Below are positions 43,919 to 52,620 of a stretch of DNA of 64,000 nt, piece after piece. Origin of the DNA: Oceanospirillaceae bacterium (lineage in GTDB: Bacteria; Pseudomonadota; Gammaproteobacteria; Pseudomonadales; Balneatricaceae); contig JAPYOS010000003.1 of the NCBI GenBank assembly GCA_029938085.1, forward strand, positions 62,001-126,000, read 5' to 3'. A model generated the notes under the pieces. That model worked only from the letters and a program-made list of their open reading frames with translations. It made no database searches and had not been told where the DNA came from. Position numbers and translations under genes: made by a program. Every line of letters starts with the position of its first letter. Within the stretch, counting starts at the first letter, position 1.

Positions 43919-43939
43919 TTCGAAGTGAAGTCTTTCGAC

Positions 43940-45025
43940 TTACTTAGTTAACCAAGCGTTGAAACGCTCGTTTAACTGGTCTGAGTTATCTGCCCAAAAC
44001 TCAAAGTCGTTCTGAAGTGCACGCGTGAAGTTAGCAGGTGCAGTAGGCATGTGAGGTGCCATGTCTAGACTTGGATCAGAATGGAAAGAACTCACTAGGC
44101 CAAATGAAGACTTACGTAGAGGACCGTATGGGATCCAGCTGGCTTGGTCTGCAAGAGCTTTGGTACTGGTTGAGAACTTAACGAAGTCCATAGTGGCTTC
44201 TTGATTTGGTGCACCTTTAGGAATAACCCAAAGATCCAAGTCCCAAACCTGGCCATCCCAGTTGATGACAAATGGCTTGCCTTCAGAGGCAATGGCGTTA
44301 AATACACGGCCGTTGTAGGCAGTAGTCATAACTACTTCACCATCAGCTAATAGCTGTGGTGGCTGGGCACCTGATTCCCACCATACGGTTGAATCTTTAA
44401 TGGTATCTAACTTAGCAAAAGCGCGGTCTATACCAGCTTCTGTGCTTAGTACTTCGTATACGTCTGCTGGCTCTACACCGTCAGCCATCAAAGCGAATTC
44501 TAGGTTAGGCTTAGCACCTTTGCGTAAGCCACGCTTGCCAGGGAATTTGTTAAGGTCAAAGAAGTCTTTAAGGCCGTCAACGCCTTGGATCTTGCTTTCG
44601 TCATGGATGAATACAGTAGACCATACGATGTTACCTACAGCACATTCTGCAAGTGCACCAGGTAGGAAATCTTCTGCAGCTGGAACGCCGTTAGCGCCAT
44701 CTGGCAATACAGAGTGGTCCATAACTTCAAGGATACCTTCGTCACAACCACGTACGGCGTCAGAAAGTTCTACGTCGACTAGGTTCCAAGTAACGTTACC
44801 GGCTTCTACCTGTGCCTTAATTTCGGCCAAACCACCATTGTAGTCTTCAGAGATGACAGTATTACCAGTGTAACCATTCCAGGGCTTATGGTAAGCCTCT
44901 ACTTGAGACTTAGTGTAAGCACCACCCCAAGATACTACGGTGATGTCTTCTGCTTGTACAGAACCTGCAACCATAGTGGTCGCAACTGCTGCAGCAATCA
45001 GTGTTTTGTTAATAATCTTGTTCAT
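43940..45025 (-). CDS. PotD-like periplasmic substrate-binding protein
   Basis: 361 residues from ATG 45025 (GGAGA upstream); the frame is open to 45097 but those residues do not form a signal peptide. Sec signal peptide NKIINKTLIAAAVATTMVAG, cleavage after VQA; mature protein begins EDITVVSWGGAYTKSQ. This is the type 1/PotD-like family with WNLVDVELSD and NGRVFNAIASEGKPF. Substrates of related proteins are putrescine, spermidine or other cationic amines; the specific ligand cannot be set. Separated by 61 bp from the ATPase gene upstream and by a hairpin from the permeases. Confidence 0.9.
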   Translation of the reverse strand: MNKIINKTLIAAAVATTMVAGSVQAEDITVVSWGGAYTKSQVEAYHKPWNGYTGNTVISEDYNGGLAEIKAQVEAGNVTWNLVDVELSDAVRGCDEGILEVMDHSVLPDGANGVPAAEDFLPGALAECAVGNIVWSTVFIHDESKIQGVDGLKDFFDLNKFPGKRGLRKGAKPNLEFALMADGVEPADVYEVLSTEAGIDRAFAKLDTIKDSTVWWESGAQPPQLLADGEVVMTTAYNGRVFNAIASEGKPFVINWDGQVWDLDLWVIPKGAPNQEATMDFVKFSTSTKALADQASWIPYGPLRKSSFGLVSSFHSDPSLDMAPHMPTAPANFTRALQNDFEFWADNSDQLNERFNAWLTK

Positions 45026-45086
45026 GAATATTTCTCCAGGTTTTTTTGTTATTGTGAATTGAACTAACAATTCGGCATGGCTCCTT

Positions 45087-46175
45087 TTATGCATCAAGAG
45101 CCAAGCAGTCCTCCATCTTCCAACCGATCGGCACTATATTGCCTTCTTGCAATAAGCTATTAGCGGCTGAATTTGGAACTTTGACGATAAAATCGTCGTG
45201 TCCGCACACTGTGAATCGAGTGCGAATATGGTCGCCATGGTAGATCAATTCTTCTACCTTGGCGGAAAATAAGTTGTCGACACTGTTGATATCTGGATTA
45301 ACAAATACGCGCTCGGGCCGCAAGGATATGGTAGAGCGATCGCCCACAGCGTTGACGTTAACTTTGCTGGCCACAAGTTGATCACCGTTGTCGCTCAGTA
45401 TATTAACCTTATCACCGTCGATGGCGGTTACTTTGCCCATTAGACGGTTGTTTTCGCCAATAAAGTTGGCTACAAAGGCATTTTCAGGCCGTTCGTATAA
45501 AGCGGCTGGGGCGGCGCATTGCTGCACAATACCATCTTCAAACACAGCAATACGGTTTGACATGGTTAAGGCTTCGGTTTGGTCGTGAGTTACATAAACC
45601 ACGGTTAATCCCAATTCCTCATGCATATGCTTAATTTCGTACTGCATTTGCTCACGTAGGTTTTTGTCCAACGCACCTAAGGGTTCATCCATCAATACTA
45701 AGTCGGGATCAAATATCAACGAACGGGCTACGGCAACGCGCTGTTGCTGGCCACCCGAAAGTTGCATTGGACGACGACCGCCAAAGGCACCTAGCTGAAC
45801 CATGTCGAGCGCTCTATTAACGCGCGCTTCTCGTTCTGCTTTAGGGATCTTACGGACCTCCAAAGGAAAAGCCAGGTTCTCTGCCACTGTCATGTGAGGA
45901 AAAAGTGCATAGTTTTGGAACACCATACCAATACCACGCTTATAGGGCGGTACTTTATTGATGGGTTTGCCTTTAAGGTAAATTTCGCCTTGGGTGGCAG
46001 GTTCAAAACCAGCGAGCATCATTAGACACGTTGTCTTACCAGAGCCTGATGGCCCAAGCATAGTGACAAATTCGCCAGCAGCGACATCGAGGTTAAAATC
46101 TTTGACGACGAGGGTTTCTCCGTCGTAGCTTTTTTGAATATTTTCAAAGCGTACTAGTGGTACTTCACCAGTCAT
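45087..46175 (-). CDS. PotA-like ABC transporter ATPase
   Basis: 362 residues. Walker A GPSGSGKTTC, Q-loop FQNYALFPHMTV, ABC signature LSGGQQQRVAVARSL, Walker B DLVLMDEPLGALD, H-loop VYVTHDQTEALTMS. C-terminal TOBE domain (about 280-360). Typical length for PotA/FbpC/MalK-type proteins. First gene of the operon ATPase, binding protein, permease, permease. Energises import at the inner membrane. A 241-bp region upstream of the ATG carries the likely promoter; I see no recognisable operator in it. Confidence 0.92.
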   Translation of the reverse strand: MTGEVPLVRFENIQKSYDGETLVVKDFNLDVAAGEFVTMLGPSGSGKTTCLMMLAGFEPATQGEIYLKGKPINKVPPYKRGIGMVFQNYALFPHMTVAENLAFPLEVRKIPKAEREARVNRALDMVQLGAFGGRRPMQLSGGQQQRVAVARSLIFDPDLVLMDEPLGALDKNLREQMQYEIKHMHEELGLTVVYVTHDQTEALTMSNRIAVFEDGIVQQCAAPAALYERPENAFVANFIGENNRLMGKVTAIDGDKVNILSDNGDQLVASKVNVNAVGDRSTISLRPERVFVNPDINSVDNLFSAKVEELIYHGDHIRTRFTVCGHDDFIVKVPNSAANSLLQEGNIVPIGWKMEDCLALDA

Positions 46176-46416
46176 AGGAGGTGCTCTTTTATTGTTGATT
46201 AGACAAGCGGGTAATCAATAACTCATGCAGTGTTTGATGAATCATTAAGGACCACGCTGAGGAATGAGTAAGGTAACGCCAAACCAAGGTGTGGCACAAC
46301 CCCTATTTGTCTATAACGACGCGAATAGGTAATAATGTATGTTCAATTTGGCAAAGTCGTGCATTACCAATCAATAAAGCTGATCAGCTAAGATAGAAAT
46401 TCCTTATGCTGTAGGC

Positions 46417-47196
46417 TTAGGTGGTGGCTAAGCTATGGGTGTCGCCATCTACGGTTAAGCTCTGGCCAGATATTTTTGCGCCCAAGTCAGAAAAGCTAAA
46501 TGAAATCATACTGGCAATGTCTTCGGCGTCTACAAAGGTTGATAAAGACGTGTTTTTGACGTTGTCTAAACGAACCTTTTCTAAACTCTCACCGGTCGCT
46601 TCAGCAATACTACTAACCACCCGATCCATACGCTCACCGTTGACCGCGCCAGGACAAATACAGTTCACTCGAATGTTAAACGGTCCCAATTCCATGGCCA
46701 TGGTTTTACTTAAGCCCACAATAGCCCATTTTGCGCAGGCATAGGGGCTGCGCATAGGGTAGCCAAACAGGCCTGCGGTGGATGATAAGTTCATAATGGC
46801 GCCGCCTTGCTGCTTGAGTAGAGGAATGGCGTGTTTGGAAACATAAAACGTGGCGTGTAGATTAACATCGAAGGTGGCCTTCCATGCATCTATGTCTAAG
46901 CTCTCTAGAGGCCCAGCCGGGCCAGAAATGCCAGCGTTATTCACCAAAAAGTCGAGCTTGCCTGAAAATACCCGATCGAGTAAGTCAAACATTTGAGCCA
47001 CAGCATCAGGTTGGGTGACGTTAGTCACAGACGTACTCAACTGTGGGTACTGTTGCTTAAACACTTCTAATGCTGCGGCATCGATGTCACACACATGTAC
47101 TTGGGCCCCAGCATTCATTAGCGCAATCGCGGTGGCTTTGCCAATGCCAGTAGCACCGGCTGTGATCAATACTTTTTTATTGCTGATGCCCTGCAT
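46417..47196 (-). CDS. short-chain dehydrogenase/reductase
   Basis: 259 residues. NAD(P)-binding TGxxxGIG variant is TAGATGIGKATA (residues 12-23), NNAG is VNNAGISGPAG, catalytic Ser in MNLSSTAGLFGY, and YxxxK in SPYACAKWAIVG; then NCICPGAVNG. Classical SDR with NAD preference suggested by the acidic residue in VHVCDIDA. AAGGAG lies before the ATG at 47196. Divergent from an aldehyde dehydrogenase and a 3-hydroxyisobutyrate-type dehydrogenase; together they could oxidise a hydroxy or amino alcohol. Substrate not known. Confidence 0.9.
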   Translation of the reverse strand: MQGISNKKVLITAGATGIGKATAIALMNAGAQVHVCDIDAAALEVFKQQYPQLSTSVTNVTQPDAVAQMFDLLDRVFSGKLDFLVNNAGISGPAGPLESLDIDAWKATFDVNLHATFYVSKHAIPLLKQQGGAIMNLSSTAGLFGYPMRSPYACAKWAIVGLSKTMAMELGPFNIRVNCICPGAVNGERMDRVVSSIAEATGESLEKVRLDNVKNTSLSTFVDAEDIASMISFSFSDLGAKISGQSLTVDGDTHSLATT

Positions 47197-47351
47197 ACGG
47201 GTAACTCCTTAATGGTAGGTGACGTGGATATTGACCGAGGATAACTCTGTAAGCTTGTATATATTCGCAGTATTTTTGTCTGTTTTTGACAAGAACCCAG
47301 CCACGCGCTACGGCTACACTGCCAATATTTAGTCCCATCTAGAGCCTTTAT

Positions 47352-48779
47352 ATGACTAACTTAGCTTTCTATATCAACGGTCAATGGTGCGAGCCGTTAA
47401 CCAGTCGCCAGAGTCTGCCGGTCATCAATCCGGCCACTCAAACATCCTGTGCGCAGGTGTGGCTGGCCGATACAGCTGATGCAGAGGCTGCCATTAATGC
47501 CGCTGCAGAGGTGTTTGAAGATTGGAGTAACACCACGTTAGAACAGCGCATCGTGATGGTGGAGGCGTTCTTAAAGTCCTATCAGCGCCGCTACCAAGTT
47601 ATGGCTAGCGCCATCACAGAGGAAATGGGTGCGCCGGCTACTATGTCATACGACATGCAAGCAGAGACCGGTGTAGGCCATACCCAAGCGCACTTGCTTG
47701 CTGCTAAGCAAGCGGTGCTAGAGCACACCATGGGTGAGCAAGGGCAGTTGCTTAAAGAGCCCATAGGCGTGTGTGTATTGATTACCCCCTGGAATTGGCC
47801 GATCAATCAAATTGTATGCAAGGTGGTCCCGGCTTTGCTGGCGGGTTGCACCATGGTGCTCAAACCCAGTGAGTTAACACCGCTATCCGCACAAATATTT
47901 GCTGAGTGTGTGCATGAGGCAGGAGTTCCCGCAGGCGTGTTTAATATGATTCATGGCACAGGCCAGACCATTGGTGATTGCCTTACCAGCCATCCGCGGG
48001 TGGATATGGTGTCCTTTACTGGCTCTACCCGTGCCGGCAGCCAAATTGCTATTTCTGCTGCGCCCACGGTTAAACGTGTGAGCCAAGAGTTAGGCGGCAA
48101 ATCGGCTAATATTATTTTTGCCGATGCGGACTTAGCCTCGCAAGTAGAGTTGGGCGTGCAGGCCTGCATGTTGAACTCGGGGCAGTCGTGCGACGCGCCC
48201 ACACGCATGTTGGTGGAGGCGAGCGTATACGCTCAAGTGGTGGCGTTAGCTAAAACTGCAATAGACGCCACCCAATTGGGTGATCCACAACAATCAGGCG
48301 ATCACTTAGGTCCCGTTATTTCAGAGCCCCATTGGCACAAAGTGCAGGCGCTTATAGAAGCTGGCATTGATGAAGGTGCGGTGCTGCTTGTAGGTGGGCT
48401 AGGCAAACCCAAGGGTTTTGAGACGGGTTATTATGTTCAGCCTACGCTGTTTGTGGATGTAAATAACAACATGACTATTGCTCAAGAAGAAGTCTTTGGC
48501 CCGGTGTTAGTACTTATCCCATTTACTGATGAGGCCGAAGCGGTGCGTATTGCTAACGATAGCCCCTATGGTCTAGCGGCCTATGTGTCTACCCAAGACA
48601 TTGATAAGGCGAGGCGGGTGGCACGCCAGCTGCGCGCAGGTACGGTGCACATCAATATGGCGGACTTGGAATATTGTATGCCGTTTGGTGGGTATAAGCA
48701 GTCGGGCAATGGCCGTGAATATGCCGCTTTTGGTTTGCATGAATTCCAAGAAACCAAAGTCATCGCTGGCTATTATTAA
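47352..48779 (+). CDS. aldehyde dehydrogenase family protein
   Basis: 475 residues. Catalytic set is complete: N148 (TPWNWP), E246 (QELGGKSAN) and C280 (LNSGQSCDAPT). NAD-binding FTGSTRAGSQIA is present and the C-terminal PFGGYKQSGNGREYAAFGLHE is standard. NAD(P)+-dependent oxidation of an aldehyde to an acid. Divergent from the SDR across 155 bp and followed after 27 bp by a beta-hydroxyacid dehydrogenase-type gene. The neighbourhood suggests a short oxidation chain, possibly for products taken up by the PotABCD-type importer, but this is inference. Confidence 0.9.
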   Translation: MTNLAFYINGQWCEPLTSRQSLPVINPATQTSCAQVWLADTADAEAAINAAAEVFEDWSNTTLEQRIVMVEAFLKSYQRRYQVMASAITEEMGAPATMSYDMQAETGVGHTQAHLLAAKQAVLEHTMGEQGQLLKEPIGVCVLITPWNWPINQIVCKVVPALLAGCTMVLKPSELTPLSAQIFAECVHEAGVPAGVFNMIHGTGQTIGDCLTSHPRVDMVSFTGSTRAGSQIAISAAPTVKRVSQELGGKSANIIFADADLASQVELGVQACMLNSGQSCDAPTRMLVEASVYAQVVALAKTAIDATQLGDPQQSGDHLGPVISEPHWHKVQALIEAGIDEGAVLLVGGLGKPKGFETGYYVQPTLFVDVNNNMTIAQEEVFGPVLVLIPFTDEAEAVRIANDSPYGLAAYVSTQDIDKARRVARQLRAGTVHINMADLEYCMPFGGYKQSGNGREYAAFGLHEFQETKVIAGYY

Positions 48780-48806
48780 GTTAACTCACGCATCGGAGTA
48801 AAAACT

Positions 48807-49772
48807 ATGAAAATAGGTTTTGTAGGCTTAGGTAACGTGGGCAGTAAACTCGCTGGCAGTTTATTGCGTAATGGTTATGCAGTGACGGTGCGTGACCTTA
48901 ACGAGGCGTTTGTGGCAGATTTTGTGGCCCGTGGCGCGACGGCCGCCGATACACCGAAACAATTGGCCCAAGCCTGTGACTTAGTCATTACTTGTTTACC
49001 TTCGCCTGCGGCGTGTTCAGCGGTGATGGAAGGCGAGTCAGGGGTAGTGGCTGGTTTGTCTGAGGGTAAAATTTGGTTAGAAATGAGTACTACCGACGAA
49101 AGCGAAATTAGACGTATTGGTGATTTAGTTAAAGCCCAAGGAGCGCAGCCAGTGGACTGCCCTGTGTCCGGCGGTTGTCATCGGGCCGATACGGGTAATA
49201 TTTCCATATTTGCTGGTTGTAGTCGCGATACCTTTGAGAGGGCATTGCCAATTCTTACGACCCTTGGACGTCGCGTATTACACACCGGCGACTTGGGGAC
49301 GGCCTCTAAATTGAAAGTGGTGACCAATTACTTAGCCACGGCTCATTTGGTGGCTTTATCGGAAGCCTTAACGGCCTGCAAGATGATGGGCCTAGACATG
49401 AATGTGAGTTACGAAGCGATTAAAGCCTCTTCGGGCAATTCGTTTGTGCATGAGACCGAATCGCAAGTGATCTTGAATGGCTCGCGGGACATTAATTTTA
49501 CCGTTGATTTGGTGCTTAAGGACGTTGGTTTGTTTAATACCCTGACTCAGCGTGAAGGCATGCAGTTAGACTTAGCCCCTATGTTGGTGGATATTTTTAG
49601 CCAGGCGCAAGCACAATGGGGCCCTAGGGAAAGGTCGCCAAACATTATTCGTCGTTATGAGGAACCTATGGGGATCAAGGTATTAGGTTCTGGTTTTCCA
49701 GCCGATATGATCGATGACGAGCCAGAAGAAGTGGGTTATGAGCTGGTGGCCAAAGGACGCCAAGACGGCTGA
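48807..49772 (+). CDS. 3-hydroxyisobutyrate dehydrogenase-family oxidoreductase
   Basis: 321 residues. N-terminal GFVGLGNVGSKLAGSL Rossmann motif; the substrate-binding signature DCPVSGGCHRADTGNIS; and the catalytic-lysine region ASKLKVVTNYL (usually GxxxKxxxN). These reversibly oxidise beta-hydroxy acids with NAD(P)+. A C-terminal ~25-residue extension beyond the usual ~295 carries many Asp/Glu residues. GGAG lies before the ATG. Same operon as the aldehyde dehydrogenase; its stop is 1 bp from the stop of the convergent hrpB. Substrate unknown. Confidence 0.9.
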   Translation: MKIGFVGLGNVGSKLAGSLLRNGYAVTVRDLNEAFVADFVARGATAADTPKQLAQACDLVITCLPSPAACSAVMEGESGVVAGLSEGKIWLEMSTTDESEIRRIGDLVKAQGAQPVDCPVSGGCHRADTGNISIFAGCSRDTFERALPILTTLGRRVLHTGDLGTASKLKVVTNYLATAHLVALSEALTACKMMGLDMNVSYEAIKASSGNSFVHETESQVILNGSRDINFTVDLVLKDVGLFNTLTQREGMQLDLAPMLVDIFSQAQAQWGPRERSPNIIRRYEEPMGIKVLGSGFPADMIDDEPEEVGYELVAKGRQDG

Positions 49773-49773
49773 T

Positions 49774-52359
49774 TTAACCTTTGCGCAAGGCCCGGTTGGT
49801 TTTAGCTGTGGCTAGCGCTTGCGTCGGATCGTCGGGCCACGGATGTTTGGGGTAGCGCCCCTTCATTTCTTTTTTCACCTCGGTATAGCTGGTTTGCCAG
49901 AAATGAGCTAAGTCTTGGGTGACCTGTAAAACGCTCCCCCGTGGAGATAACAGGTGCACCTGTAAGGCCGTTGAGTACCCAATCATGGGTGCTTTTTGCA
50001 TGCCAAATAATTCTTGTAGCTTGACCGCAAGAACTGGCGGATTATGGCTGTAATCGATGGTATGTGTATTGCCCGAAGGAACCTTAAACTTACTCGGCGC
50101 TAGCTCTTGTAGTTGGTTGGGAAGGGGCCATGGTAATAAATTGGACAAAATGGAAGATAAGTCGAGGCGCTGTAAATCCTGTTTGTTGTTAACGCGTTCC
50201 AGGTATGGGCCAAGCCAGGTGGTTAGCGTTGCAGTCAGTATGGTGTCCGATAAATCGGGCCAAGGGTTGGTGGCAGAGCCGGTATAGCTGTTATGCAATA
50301 ACTGTACCCTAGCGCGCCAAAGGCTTAACTCTCGAGTCCAGTTCAGTAGTGCCATATTGTCTTGCGCTAAGCGTTCACAAATGATCTTTATACGTTGTTG
50401 CGGGTCTACCTTGGTGGTGCGACTTTGGTGCAGAGTAAGCTCGCCAATAGTGCTTTGTTGAAACGCAGATAGGCGTTCATGCTCAGGCTGCCAGATGAGG
50501 CTGGCTGCACTAATCACCAGCCCTTTCAGTGGGCCGGAAAACAGTTTTTCTGGCAAGGCCACGGACAAACAAATACGCTGTTGGTCGTTACCTTGTTTGG
50601 TGTCAAAACCGATGGTGCTTGCCACAGCTAACCAAATTTCACGATTAACGCTTTGTTGGCTGCTAACGCGCTTGCCGTTAGCTAGTTTGTAGAGTTTTTC
50701 GGTGTTGGTTTGTTGTGCGATACGTTCGGGCCAAGCTTGAGCTACAAAAATAGCCACCAGTTCTGTCTGCGTATATTGCATTTTTTGGACATGACTAGGC
50801 GGTAACTCGACGTTCGGCGGCATTTGTTGCTGTAAACGTTTAGCTTGCTGGCGAATGCGCTGGCGTAGGCCATGTTGATTGAGGTGGCAGTCCAGTTGGC
50901 CGTTGAGCCATGCCAGCCGAAGCATTAAATCGTGGTCTTGGCTATGGGTTTTTAATAAGGGGTCTTTTTCGCTTAATAACGCCACTATTTGGCAGCCCAG
51001 TGTGAGTTGTTGGTGCTGCTGTGCAACCAATAATAGGTGGCCTAAGCGAGGGCTCAGTGGCATCTGACTCAGGCGCTGGCCATGAGGTGTGAGTATGAGT
51101 GGCGTTGCGCCTTCGCTGTCAGAGCTAGCCGTGATAGTTAAGGCGCCTAGGCTAATTAATAAGTGTTGAGCTTGTTTCCACGGCCCTTGTGGCGGTGGGT
51201 CTAACCATTGTAATTCAGTGGCGTCGGCACAACCAAAGGCATACAACTGTAAACACAGCGCACTTAAGTCGGCCTGTTTAATTTCCACCGTGGTTTGTGG
51301 GGCTAAACTTTGATGTTCCGTTTCGCTCCATAACCGGTAACAACTGCCCGCATTTAAACGCCCCGCACGCCCCGCTCTTTGGGTGGCCGCGGCTCGTGAT
51401 ACTTTAACGGTCGTTAAACGGCTCAATCCCGTGCGCGTGTCGTATACCATTTGGCGCGACAAACCGGCATCAATCACGCACTCTATGCCGTCGATGGTGA
51501 GGCTGGTTTCGGCAATATTAGTGGCTAATACAATCTTTCGGTGCCCCGGTTTTGACGGCGCAATCGCTTGTTGTTGCTGGTCTATAGTCAAGTCGCCAAA
51601 AAGCGGTAGTAGCGCTACGTGGTTATTGCTTAAATCAGTTAAGCGGGTGAGTGCTTGGCGAATTTCACCTTGGCCTGGCAAAAATACTAAAATGCTGCCG
51701 CTGTGATTGGCCAAAGCTTGAGACACGGCGTGGTGTAGTTGGTCTTGTAGTTGATAACGGTTGGGTGCCGCGCCTAAATGATGTGTGCTCACCGGAAACT
51801 GTCTACCCTGGCTAACAATGACGGGGGCATTGTCTAACAACTGGCTCACCGACTGGGCATCCAACGTGGCCGACATAACAATGAGTTTGAGTGGTAACTC
51901 ATCACGCAACAGCTCGCGGCCTTGCAGGCACATGGCAAGGCTTAAGTCACTGTCTAAACTACGTTCATGAAATTCGTCAAAAATGACCGCGCCGACACCC
52001 TCCAAGCTTGGGTCACTTTGCAACATGCGTAACAACACACCGTGAGTAATCACTTCTAAACGGGTTTTTGGTCCAATTTTGGTGTCTAAGCGCATGCGGT
52101 AACCCACGGTATTACCGCAGGTTTCGTCCAAACTTTGGGCCAAAAAATGAGCGCTAGAAAGGGTCGCTAAACGACGTGGTTCAACTAATAATACCTTTTG
52201 GTGCTGTAACCATTCGCTGTTTAATAGGGCCAATGGTACACGGGTGGTTTTACCGGCCCCGGGTGGCGCCACTAATACGACTTGATCACAGGTCGTGAGT
52301 TGCGCTTGCAGGGCAGGCAATACCTCATCTATAGGTAGTGAGGTTGTGCTAGCAGACAA
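49774..52359 (-). CDS. hrpB: ATP-dependent helicase HrpB
   Basis: 861 residues. DEAH/RHA family motifs: Walker A PPGAGKTTRVPLALL, motif II DEFHERSLDSDL, motif III MSATLD, motif V LATNIAETSLTIDG, motif VI QRAGRAGR. Then HA2 and a C-terminal HrpB domain ending with KGRYPKHPWPDDP, as in HrpB. Its role in bacteria is poorly defined; related HrpA resolves stalled ribosomes, and HrpB is thought to act on RNA. Full length, no anomalies. A small RAM-domain gene follows 2 bp away on the same strand. Confidence 0.93.
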   Translation of the reverse strand: MSASTTSLPIDEVLPALQAQLTTCDQVVLVAPPGAGKTTRVPLALLNSEWLQHQKVLLVEPRRLATLSSAHFLAQSLDETCGNTVGYRMRLDTKIGPKTRLEVITHGVLLRMLQSDPSLEGVGAVIFDEFHERSLDSDLSLAMCLQGRELLRDELPLKLIVMSATLDAQSVSQLLDNAPVIVSQGRQFPVSTHHLGAAPNRYQLQDQLHHAVSQALANHSGSILVFLPGQGEIRQALTRLTDLSNNHVALLPLFGDLTIDQQQQAIAPSKPGHRKIVLATNIAETSLTIDGIECVIDAGLSRQMVYDTRTGLSRLTTVKVSRAAATQRAGRAGRLNAGSCYRLWSETEHQSLAPQTTVEIKQADLSALCLQLYAFGCADATELQWLDPPPQGPWKQAQHLLISLGALTITASSDSEGATPLILTPHGQRLSQMPLSPRLGHLLLVAQQHQQLTLGCQIVALLSEKDPLLKTHSQDHDLMLRLAWLNGQLDCHLNQHGLRQRIRQQAKRLQQQMPPNVELPPSHVQKMQYTQTELVAIFVAQAWPERIAQQTNTEKLYKLANGKRVSSQQSVNREIWLAVASTIGFDTKQGNDQQRICLSVALPEKLFSGPLKGLVISAASLIWQPEHERLSAFQQSTIGELTLHQSRTTKVDPQQRIKIICERLAQDNMALLNWTRELSLWRARVQLLHNSYTGSATNPWPDLSDTILTATLTTWLGPYLERVNNKQDLQRLDLSSILSNLLPWPLPNQLQELAPSKFKVPSGNTHTIDYSHNPPVLAVKLQELFGMQKAPMIGYSTALQVHLLSPRGSVLQVTQDLAHFWQTSYTEVKKEMKGRYPKHPWPDDPTQALATAKTNRALRKG

Positions 52360-52361
52360 AC

Positions 52362-52598
52362 TTAAAAAGCTTTAAAAGTGAGGGTGGTCAACGATCGAGA
52401 AATTCCCTCAATACCTAATAGGTTGTCGTTAATGAAGCGGCCTACGTCTTCTTCTGCAGGAATATACAACTTCATCAAAAGATCATAGTCGCCGCTGGTT
52501 GAGAACAGCTCAGACGCAATTTCTCGTTCATAGATGGCGTCGGCAACGGCATAGGTTTTACCCGGGTTGCAACGAATTTGGACAAATACACAGGCCAT
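52362..52598 (-). CDS. stand-alone Lrp/AsnC ligand-binding (RAM) domain protein
   Basis: 78 residues that correspond only to the C-terminal domain of Lrp/AsnC proteins: a beta-alpha-beta start (VFVQIRCNPGKTYAVADAI), STSGDYDLLMKLYIP, and a final SRSLTTLTFKAF strand. No HTH, and no room for one upstream. Such SRAM proteins form oligomers that bind amino acids and may pair with full-length Lrp proteins. Its stop is 2 bp from the hrpB ATG, so it sits immediately upstream of hrpB in the same direction and probably shares its transcript. Confidence 0.88.
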   Translation of the reverse strand: MACVFVQIRCNPGKTYAVADAIYEREIASELFSTSGDYDLLMKLYIPAEEDVGRFINDNLLGIEGISRSLTTLTFKAF

Positions 52599-52620
52599 GA
52601 TTGTTTCCTAAACTAAGCGA

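Noticed and set aside
41514-46175. Naming the importer potABCD (spermidine/putrescine)
   Set aside because: Family fits, but the permeases are atypical and the ligand-binding residues cannot be judged by eye; substrate left open.
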